64,000 nucleotides of DNA from contig OZ026844.1 in assembly GCA_964023205.1 (NCBI GenBank), positions 30,427,326 through 30,491,325 of the forward strand. Reading direction: 5' to 3'. The DNA is from Lutraria lutraria. Its lineage: Eukaryota; Mollusca; Bivalvia; Venerida; Mactridae. The number at the start of each line of letters is the position of its first letter. Positions within the stretch are counted from its first letter, which is position 1. Positions 36,901 through 48,900 of the stretch are shown here, one piece after another. The notes beneath the pieces were generated by a model that did no database searches, was not told the origin of the DNA, and worked only from the letters and a program-made list of their open reading frames with translations. Position numbers and translations under genes: made by a program.

Positions 36901-39900
36901 TTCAGGACTTTTAATTTGGCTCCATTGACACTCCTGTATTTTATGCCCCCAGCATGTAATGATGTAGTGTTAACCTCCGACAGACTAATGAGGCAATCAC
37001 TATTATGCACTACATCATTACATGCATAAAATCATCCCCCCTCCTAAAAAAATGCCCCATCTACCTTGCTTTACTTTATAAGAGCACGTAACCAGAAACA
37101 AACAATATAATTTTTTAAGTTTAAATAATCTTTACCTGTCACAGTATTTAGAACGCTCTGTCAAGTCATCAACAGTAGATGAGCTAAAACAAAACAATAA
37201 TTATATAAATAATTTTAAGCTTTACAATCTTCATTTCTTTTATCATATTGGTATCATCCTCAATGATTTTGAAAACAAAAAGAGACTTTTATAAGTACAT
37301 TACTTTTCTAATATCTTGTGTGTTTGTTTGAGTTTTAAACACCTTTTCAACAGTCAGAGTCATATGAGGAAGACAGTTCATGTAACTATCATTCCTGTGA
37401 AGAACCAGTACTAGACTGCCATCCTCCCATAAGCAACTGCCTACTCTCTCACATAAAGAGACATGGTCGGTTGTGGGGCTCGAACCCTCGACCCTCTTAT
37501 CAGTGAAAGGTTACAGTGATTTGAAGTCAGCGACCTTAATCACTTGACCACGGAGCGGGTCTTTCTGAATCAAATGAATCAAAAAGATAATGTCATGAAT
37601 ATGTGTTAACTACACCAGTCCCCATCCCACCTACCGTGCCAAGTACTGTGTTAATTAAGGTAAAATCACAGAAAAGGGATAAGGTGTGTGTTTGTGCTTT
37701 ACACCAAGAGACAAGAACCAGCAATAACTATTTGAAAAGAGTAGGATATAAATGTAGTTCTCCTGTATCTTATCTTCGTGGCTCTGAAATGACCATAGCT
37801 GTCAAATGGGCTTTTAACAAAGATAACGAAACAGCCTGCTTAGTTTAATTCAGTCAAAACACCACTCATGTTTGCTGCCACCTCAATTAAAGGCCGCCAT
37901 GTGAATAAAGGCCATTTTTTCTATAAAATTGTCATTGAAAATTTAAAACAAAATGACCTCCAAATAAAGGTCACCTGTCAATAAAGGCCACATTTTGTAT
38001 TTCCAAAGGTGCCCTTTGTTAACAGGTTTGACTGTACATATTTATCTGTATGTACCTTGTAGTTTCTTTCACAGAGTCGTTCGGTGAGGTTTGTACAGTT
38101 TTCTTTCTTTTACAGGAATGCCAACTGAAAACAAACAACAACTTTCTAGCCCATTGTTCAAACTAAACTTCTCTGAAACAATTAATCAGTCAGCCATGTA
38201 AAAACAGGAAAAACAAGTCTAAATTACAAACAGAGAAAATAGAACTAATTCCACCATGCATATACCGTCAAACCTGTGTCATTGGCCATCTCCAAATAAA
38301 GGCCACCCTGTCAATAAAGGCCATTCTTTTAAGAACTGTCATTGATTATTCAGATAAAAAAAAAACTCTAAATAAAGTCCATCTGTCAATAAAGGCCACG
38401 TTTTGTCATTCCAAGGGTGGTCTTAGTTCACAGGTTTGACAGTATCTACATAACTTTTATCTTTTCTTGTCACTAATTTTAATATATAACAGTAATCACG
38501 TAAACCAGTAAACCACATGTTTATTATACAATCATAGACAAACCTTACCCCTAAACTTCAGAGATTCCATATTGCTTTTGAAAGTCAAGTACATCACAGA
38601 TTGTCTCAACAGCGCTGCAACACAAAGAATAACAAGAAGATCATTTTGTTTTGCCAAAGATGGAGCTATACAAAAATATTGATTAAAAAAAAATTTGATT
38701 CTACTTATTCAATCATTTTCAATTAGTTTTCACAGAAAGATACTCAAGGTTATACGTATACAGTACAGTGCAACTCTCTAGAGTGGCCCTCTCTTAAGCA
38801 ACAACCTCCCTTCATCAACAGAATGATTTTTCCCAACTCTACCATTCAACTATTAATTTAACCTCTTTAGTGCAACAACCTCTCAACAACACAACGAACA
38901 TAATTTTGCTACTCCGAAAGGGTGTTGCTTTGGAGAGGTTGCACCATATATGGGTGTTGTTGTTAATCTGTGTTGTAAATTTTGTTGTATTTGCAATTTC
39001 TAGGTACAACCCTAACAAGCAATCATAACAAGAGAGCCGCGAACAGTGCCAACACTCTTCTGTGCACCGCCTTTGCTACCTCTTAATAGTTTTTTGAGTT
39101 TGCATGACACAGATGCTGACGCAGAGTTCACAAGAGCTTGACTTTTTCTTTGAAAACAGATGAGCTAAAAATAACAATTGATTAAATTTCTGTTGTGTTC
39201 CAGCCTACAATCTATAGGTAAACTGGCCAACAAGTCAGAGTTTGTACAGAGTTACTTACATGTTCTGAGGTGGTTCATTTCTCCATTGTGGTACTGGATC
39301 CCCTAACAGTACTGATGTACAAGTAGACATACAGTTTGATATAGAAACAAGATTGTATCCACCCTGTAAATGGGAAAAAATGTGTCCTCATCCAAAGTAC
39401 TTTTATTTCATAACCATAAGAATAATAACACTTATGACTTTATCATATCAAAGCGCAACTAAGTCAAACATTATTTTATTGACATTGGTAATTTATTGCA
39501 AATTTTTAACTTTTTAAAACATCATTGTTGTAGACACTTGGCCAAGGATTGTTATGTATAATTTGTTCTAAATGCAATGGAGATGCAGTGTAGAAGTGAC
39601 TAAGCATACATACGGAGTTATCATTCAAAATATGCATTTTATCTAAATATGTTGCAATACCTAGTGAAACAGGTAAACTTTGATTCAAATACCTCCCTTA
39701 GGTGATTTACCATTTTTCCATACAGATTCTCAGAACACATGACAAATCAGAGTATATATCAAAGAAGGATTCAGAAAAGTAATCATTCAAATGACTTGAG
39801 AATCGACATTCCAGCACTAGACAAAATGCATGTTGTCACCATAACACTGATTACAAAATAGCAACACATCGGCAGGATGAAAGAACAAGTCAAACCTGTG

Positions 39901-42900
39901 AACAAAGGCCTACTTTTGGGAAAGGCAAAATTTGGCCTTCATGACAGGTGGTCCTTATTTGGAGGTCATGTGTTCCAAATAACAATTACCGTTATTTACC
40001 GGATGGTCTTTATTTGGAGCAGTCACTAACACAGGTTTGGACTGTATGCTATAAAATTATTACCTCTAAAACCACAACCACTCTTCCATTAGCAAGGCCA
40101 CTCAACATGTGCGTCATGTGACCATAACCAGCTGGTGTTATCTTACACCCACCCTAAAATAATACAAACACATACATTTATAACAGTTTCCCATTATGTT
40201 AAAGTATTACACTAATTCGAGGGCTCAGCGCAAACACTGTCGTAACTTGTTCTTATTTCCATATGAGTTAAGACACTGTTGCGTTGAACCCTCGACTTGA
40301 TAGGATTCCTTAAAATGTCAGCCAAAATGCACATTTTTAAACAGTTTGAATTAGTCATAATTTTCTGCCATTTCACACTCTGTGGGTAAGCAATGCAGGC
40401 ATGGTGTATAGGCAATACCATATAATTATACAGCTATCCTAATGCTCTCAAAGCCCCCTAAATGATTTCACAAGTTTAGTAAAATGAAGAAAGAACATAA
40501 AGAAAAGAAGTATTTGTGAAACACGGATGCTCCCTAACACACCTTGAACTAGACCTATTAACCTTAAAATTGATAGGGGTCATTAACATGTGATGACCAA
40601 CCTCTCCAACCAAATCTCAGGACCTTAGGCCAAATCATTCTCTAGTTCTTGGTCGGACAAGGATTTTGTCTTTAAGGTCACCAAAAATACCCATTATAAC
40701 CAGCCACCTGAACATTGTACATTGTATAATACTGTGTATAGGTAAACTGACATAATTTGTTAAGATATTAAAAACAGAATGATTGCAATGAAATGTCAAT
40801 TTGTACCAATGGATCTCCAATGGCTGCATCAAATCCTGCTGATACTAATATCAAGTCTGGTGCAAACTGAAATTACACAATAAACAAGTTAATCAGACAT
40901 CTAAATCACTATTATGAGTAATCAGCAAACAAGCTATCAAAAAAATAAAAAATAAAAATCGATTTACGAGTGAGTGGACATTATGTGGGGTTTTCATGTT
41001 ACATCAACATTATGTAGCTGTACGTAGACAGTATCTGTTCATCACAAGCTAGGACATCAGAATACTCAGGATGGAGGTTCATATATACAGTACAACCTCT
41101 ACAGAGCAACACCCTGTGGGAGCTGTAAATATTGGCCGTTGTTTAGAGGTTGTTGCTCTACAGAGATTACATTTATAGTAAATATCAGCTTAGAGAAATT
41201 TTGAAGGTGTTGTTTATAGAGAGGTTGTTGCTCTACAGAGGTTAAATTTATAGTAAATATCAGCTTAGAGAAATTTTGGAGGTGTTGTTATAGAGAGGTT
41301 GTTGCTCTACAGAGGTTTAAATTTATAGTAAATATCAGCTTAGAGAAATTTTGGAGGTGTTGTTATAGAGAGGTTGTCGCTCTTACAGAGGTTAAATTTA
41401 TAGTAAATATTAGCTTAGAGAAATTTTGAAGGTGTTGTTATAGAGAGGTTGTTGCTCTACAGAGGTTATATTTATAGTAAATATCAGCCTAGAGAAATTT
41501 TGGAGGTGTTGTTATAGAGAGGTTGTCGCTCTACAGAGGGTCGCTCTGGAGAGGTTGTACTGTACATACATATATAATAAAACAGACCATTAAACAGGTG
41601 AACACAACAACAACATAATGATTCATTAAAGGATTCACAAATTAAATTTTATAGATACTCTTCAATACCATCAACACTTGTGTATAGGTCACACCTGTGT
41701 ATAAGATGCAGGTAAAAAATTAGCGGAAATCCACGGAAAAAATATATTCGTATGTCTAATACAAATATTTAAAAGCTAAAAAAATGGGACAAAAATCAAG
41801 AACAATTCATGGCAAAGATAACTGATAAATCCTGATACATATTCCACACAAAGTAGACTACTTCTACCTGATAAACCAGTAACTTACCTCATAAGCTATA
41901 GGCATGACAATCTGTTGGAAAGCAGCTAGATATTCTGCATCTCCTTTGCCACCCTGTAATATAAAAACAACTGCTCTATTCTGTTCTGTTCAATATAAAA
42001 TAGAATGAAACATGACATAGATACACTCAGTTGATCTGTTGCCCCATTTTGGAAGCACTGTAGGTAAAATGCTTATTATATAAATAAACAAACAAACAAT
42101 CAATTCTTTATTAGATGATTGCGTTGAATGTTAATTCAAACTGACATTTCAAAATTACAGCAGTGTACCCAAAATAAAAAAATGCTTCCAGTCCAGAAAT
42201 GAAGATATACGTTGCATTGCTTATTTTTTACAAGAAGGTTGCCTCTATTTACAGTTTAACAGAGGTGACTGTAACTCATGAGAGATGTAGTCTGAGTTTA
42301 GTTTGAGAAACAATACTTACATATTCCCATGGTATGTTCACATTAAAACCCAGTCCATCTTTAGTCCCTGCTCTATCATAATTCCCATCCACTGAGGTAG
42401 GATAAAAGAATCCACCGTCATAACGATGTAAGGATATGTATAGAATACTGAAATAGAAACAAATGCAAACTAGAGCTTTGTCAGAGAAGGGACATCTCCC
42501 TGCTGCCGCTTTCATTCCCAGTGATCCACTCATTGCAGAGTTATGTGCCCTTCAACTTAGCCATATAGTGTCATCTTCTAAAAAAGACCAGTGGGAAACA
42601 CTTATAAAATACCAATTCTTTCATTTGACCCTTAAAATGGCATTTTTAGCTTTCTTGTTTCCAAAGAAAAAGTCAATCTATTGTGATCACTGCAGCCTCT
42701 GCATCATGCAAAAACTTTAATGTAGCTCGTAACTCAGAAAGTAAAGAGGTAGCAACATAAAACTTCATAGGTGGATAGATCTCAACGAGGCGGGAACAGA
42801 CAGGCATTGCCATGGCTTGCGGCACTCTTGTTACGCTTGAAATTAGCAATATAACGCCTCCGAATCTCGAGAATTTGGTCAGATTTACACTTGCTTTAGT

Positions 42901-45900
42901 AGGAAATTTTGTTGATTCTTCAGATTATCATCACCTAAGGTATAAATCCCTTTGATCTAGATAGCTTACCTCGGATCTTCATAAAACATATGTTGTATGC
43001 CATTACCATGATGAACATCCCAGTCCAGTATTAGAACCCTGTGTATTAAACAACAATACATGAGTATATAATGTACATGTATACAGCAGGGCTCTTAAAA
43101 AACAAAAATTTGCCAGTTTTGACCTATTTTCAATGTTCCGGACCGATTTGAGTGGCGGAATAGGGTTAAAAAATCAGTCCATAGATGTTCCTTAAATTTG
43201 ATCAATTTCTGTTTAAAATCACTAAGTACGTGCAAAATGTCACACACTGTATTGTATGTTGTTCACACTATTCTCAATACCCAAAATAAACACATCAAGA
43301 TATCCAATAGTCTGGAGTGATCATTTGTTAATCCGATCAATCGATGTAGACGGCTCGCTAGTGTGGATGAGTGAATGAAGAAAAGATCATTCTGTATACT
43401 ATCATTCATTCATACTGGTTCATAATACATGTACATTTGTATATTATAAAGGTAACATTTTGTCTTTCCCAAGGCAGCCTTTGTTCACAGATTTTACTGA
43501 ATATTCAAACTCAGGACCCTAGATCTGTTTGAATAACTCCTGTTATTACGATTTGTATATTTGATACTATAAATCGCAGGTTAAGTGTTACAAAGCGAAC
43601 ATGAAATAAGTCATATGACCTTTGACCCCTAACTGTAAAATGAACCTTCCGAAACATGCCCTCTGCACATTGTCTTGGTGTAGTGTCAAGTCAAGTTTCT
43701 GAGAAAACCTTTGAGGGGTTAAAGAATTACAGAGCGGACACGAAATTTCTAACAGACAGACAGACAGACAGACACCAGCGTCAAAACATAATACCACCAT
43801 TTGGGCATATAAAAAATGCTTAAAGTCCAATGATCACAGCAACCTTAACTCCAAGCATTTATATATCACTTCGCACACAAGTAAACTTACTTTTTGACCC
43901 CGAATTTTCTCTGTGCATACCTTGCTGCTATGGCAACGGAATTAAAAAAACAAAATCCCATAGGTGCAACACATTCTGCATGATGTCCTGGTGGCCTACA
44001 AAATATGATACATGAATTCAATTACACATACCGGTACCAGTAAAGCAATGAAACAATACAAAAAAACTATTATTACCATTACCAAAAACATTAGGACTCA
44101 TCAAATACCGGTAGTATAATATTTACAATGCCGTATACAAAGTAAGAACTGGAACCAGTATCTTAATATTTTTTACTGGATTCCTCATTTTTCATGCCAT
44201 TATTCAATACTATATATGATTCATGGTATGACTGAAGAAGTAAACTATGAGAAAGTAACAAGAGCGCTACAAGTGGTGCCAATGCTCATCTGTTCAGTGC
44301 TTCAGAGGGATCTATCCACCTATGAAATTTTGTATACCTTGTACAGTTTCTGAATTATGAGCTACATTAAAGTCTTTGCATGATGCAGACGCTGACACAG
44401 ATGATGCAGTGATCACAATAGCTTGACTTTTTCTTTGAAAACAGAATCGAGGGCTTAATGCAACAGTGTCGTAACTCATATTGAAATAAGAACAAGTTAC
44501 GTCAGTGTTGCGCTGAGCCCTCGAGATGAGCTAAAAATGTTACATAAAAGACTTCAGAAGAAAGTCAATTCATAGCAAACTTGTATAAATCCAATTGTAT
44601 AGTACATACCTGACAATTGCAACTCCATTTCTGGCCTAAAATAAATGAGAAAATCTGTTTACATACATCATAGGGACAAAAACTTATTCACAGATAATAA
44701 GCAAACTAGATGTCATCTGAACTGAACCTAGTGACAAAAAGAATCCATGTGAATTGAACAGAAGGGCAGTCACAAAAAAATGGTGACAAGTAATTAAGTC
44801 TGCTAGAAATTCAGTTTGACAATATCTTATCTACCATTATACAAGTGCATATCTCATATATTATCATGCATTTACAATGATCATTCTTACAGTGTACTAA
44901 CATAACATCGGTTTGAATATGGTTCATAAAGCATTATTACATGTGTTTATACTGCTTTTTCAAAATTTTGTATGCAATGCAGCATGCGGTGTTTCTGAAG
45001 ACAAAGAGGAGGGAATGGTAGAACAAGCCATGTTGAAACTCGGAGATGATGTGAATTTGAATTTAGAGGACAGATTAAAAAATCTTGAAACTATCATACA
45101 TCAACAACAGACAGAAATTGCAGACATTAAGCTAGAGATTACTTTGACAAAGGAAGATCTCGCAGAAGCCAAGAAAAAAATACTAAACTTGGAGCTAGAA
45201 AAGGATCAACATCAGAATGAAGAGGAGAAACTGGCTGAAACCGCTAAAGCCCAAGCATCTGAGAGCAAAATACAAAACTTGGAAATTGAAAAGGAACAAC
45301 AACTGAGTGATGAGAAGAAAACGGCTGAAACAGCTAGTGCCCCAGCATCTGAGAAAATTGCTTATATGAAGGACCATAGAATAGAAAAAATGGATACAGA
45401 TGTAAGAGAGCTTCAAAACAAACTACATGTAGATAACCAAGCAGACGTGAAAGATAATACTGAGTCTAATGGTGAGATTACAGGAAACAAGATGACCGAA
45501 GATAATAAACTACGAGAAAAGCGTCAGACACAACAGCATGTTGCCTTCTCTGCTTTTCTCAGTCACTCAGTTGAAAAATCTGCAAGTAGTTATACAATAA
45601 TTCTGGATAGAATTTTAATAAATGATGGATTAGCTTACAACCCAGTAACAGGGGTGTTTACTGCACCAGTAACTGGAACCTATTTATTTACGTTCCATAT
45701 ACATAATTTCAATAGCAGAACAGTAGTAAAGTTAGTTCTATGGCATGAAAGAATTGTTGATGCCATAGCAGACACACCTGGAGCATTTACTGTAAGTACA
45801 CTGACTAGATTAGTCACCTCTAAATGTTTTGTAATTTACTGTCTAACATGACAAAACTTCAGTAAGCCACTATATTTTGTTGTAAGAATACCTACCGGGT

Positions 45901-48900
45901 ACTATGTAAGAATAACAGGAGACCAGTCAGAGCTAAAAATATGTGTATTGACCATTTGAATTAATTTGGTAAAAATGTTTTGATCTATTTACAGGGTACG
46001 AGTGCCAGTAATACAGCAATATTGCATGTAACAAAAGGTCAACAACTATGGTTGGAAACATACATTGGAGATGGTGGTCTCAACTCCGGCTTTAACTGGA
46101 GATATGTCACTTTCTCTGGTGTTTTGTTATATTAGACAATATCTTCCAATAAAACTCAAGACAAATAAGTCACTTTGACTCATCACATGTAGATGACCCC
46201 TATTGATTTTTAGGTCAGTAGGTCAAGGTCTTACTATCCAGCTGGCCTATAGGGGGCATCCGTGTTTCACAAACACATAGTGATAATGATGATACTGGAT
46301 AATCTTTTGTCAATCTGATTTTCTCAATTGTACCAAACTTTTTTATATTGAAATACCAAATTTTGAATATTTCAACTTATAAGTCTGTTAAAATAAATGA
46401 TAATTGCACTGAATTCAGATGCTTTCAGGGGCGTAGCTTGACCAATAATGGTGTGTACGCAAAACTTCTGGCTTTATTAATACTTTCTTGTTAATGGTAT
46501 ATCTTTTCATTTGAAATTTTCCATTTCACAAAATGAACCTTAGTACATGTTATATTATTAATACATTTTGTATTTCGAGGGCTCAGCGCAACACTGTCGT
46601 AACTTGTTCTTATTTCAATATGAGTTATGACACTGTTGCGTTGAACCCTCGATTTGTTAATACTATTCAACAACATTAAGTAGCCTTTGTCTTAATGACA
46701 ATTTCAATTGTGATGTTAGCCAAACTAGATCCTTCGTTTAGCTCTATTTACATGTACTTATTTTGATTGGTCTAGAATATCTTATATATATAATCACATA
46801 ATGAACTTACCTGCCCAGATAATACAGAATCTATCACATTTAATGTGCATCCAGTGGCCATACGGGCACAGATATATGTCTCCTAAAATTACAATAAAAA
46901 CTACATCAGACAATCAATACAAAATATCATCATAATAATTATAATAATAAAGAATTTAATTATAGAGGCAAGGCAGTTAGGCTAGGCTGAATCTTCCATG
47001 CAAGCTTCTCAAAATGTAACAAATTTAATAAATACAACACTATCTAGGTTTACTATAAAAAAGCTTAAGAGATTAATGAAATGACAAAAAAATCACTTAT
47101 AATTCAAATTACAAAATAGTGATAGTACCAGTACTGTTGCTTTGGCTATGAGACTGCATAAGTTTTCCAGTAAGAAATATACAATTTTATACCTGTTTAA
47201 CTCAAATTATAATCAAACATTATGAAATATTATAACCAAAAGTCTCTGCTCAGACTGTAACTTCAGAATTTCAAATATACATCAAGCCTTAAGCAGTTGT
47301 TTATTTTGGTAAATGCAATTTCGTAATTCACGAAACACAAATGATGTACAGACCATCACAGGCAATCGGAAAACCGTTGTCGTGAAACTGTTGTTATATA
47401 CAAGTTTAAATAGATAATAATTTTTTTTGGTTAAAGCCTTAACTAAAGCTGTCACAGAGGTGACTAATAACCCCGCCGCCGCTTTGACACTAAGAATGCA
47501 ACAGTACACTATATGGCTAAGTTCAAGGGGACATAACTCTGCAATGAGTGAATCGTTGGGAATGAAAATTGTGTCTTGCACATGTACCCTTCATGGTGAT
47601 AACATTTCTTAAGTTTCATTGCAATTGCTTAAAGAATGTGGAAGTAATTCGCTCCACAAACTTTATGCTTACAAACGGACCGACAAACGACCGACTGACA
47701 GAGTGACTCTAATATACCCCTCTCAAACTTCGTTTGCGGCGTATAATAAGAACTTAAAGATATAATCGTTATTAAATTAAGCAGATTAATCGGATGACAA
47801 TTTTGGCAGATTTGCCCTTCAGTATTATAGATACATTGTCTCAATACGGCAGTACAGAATACATGGGTAAAGTACACAATCTTGGATATATCAATATTTA
47901 ACAATGTGATACTTCTGATTTACATACATTAATAATACAGTAAACCCCCGATTATTCAAAATTCCAAGCATCCGAAAAAATCATTTGGATAACTCATGGT
48001 TTCGAATGATTCATTTCAGTAATAAAATAATATAAAGTATTAATCGGCACAGGCTAAATTTTTTTTTTTTAAACTTTATTTTGCTGTTATCACACGCCCG
48101 TAGCCTGTAGTAATCGAGACCGTAGATCTTATTTGGATAATACAGGGTATTCGAATAATCGGTCGTCGAAAAATCTAGGTTTTACTGTACATATGTTTAT
48201 ATAGTCTCCATATAATCTTCTCCCGATAAAACTAGCAAAGTCAAAAACCTACCAATTCAAGCAAGAAGCAAAAAAATGGATCAAATAAGTTAGTTTTGCT
48301 TCAGAATTGAGAATTGTAGCAAATTGTTCCATGTATTGAAAGAAGAATAAATCATCTCACTTTTGACAGATATACAGAGTTAAATCCATGCTGTAACTTC
48401 ATCAATGTTTTAATATCTTTCTCTTCCAGGTCTTTCATAAACTGTATATGTCTCCGACTACAAATAATCATTAATAATCCTAGTCGATAAAAATTATAAA
48501 CTTTATTATGAAATATGGATAATTTTTCTCAACTGCATACAAACCTCTCCAAAGCAACACCCTTAGGGGGAGGCAAAGATATGTTGTTGTTGAGTGATTG
48601 TTGCTCTAGAGAGGTTAGATTTATAGCTAAATTGTGCAGACGGAAAATCATGCTGTTGTCGCAGGAAGGATGTAGCTCAAGAGAGGGCTGTTCTGGAGAG
48701 GTTGTACTGTATTATAAACTAAAGAATTCCAATATTACCCTAGTCAGTTTAAGATGTGGAAATAAGTAATATTTAAACAAAAAATCAGGCAAGGCATGTT
48801 CAATGATTTTTTTTGATAAGCCACCGCAAGCTTCACAAGATATCAAAATATAAATTTCACATTAGCTGGACTAAAAAGCAATGTGATGATAAAAAATACA

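Noticed and set aside
44913..44918. Upstream start for the C1q protein (two extra codons)
   Set aside because: The first codon is TTG; the first ATG is at 44919 and starts a good signal peptide.
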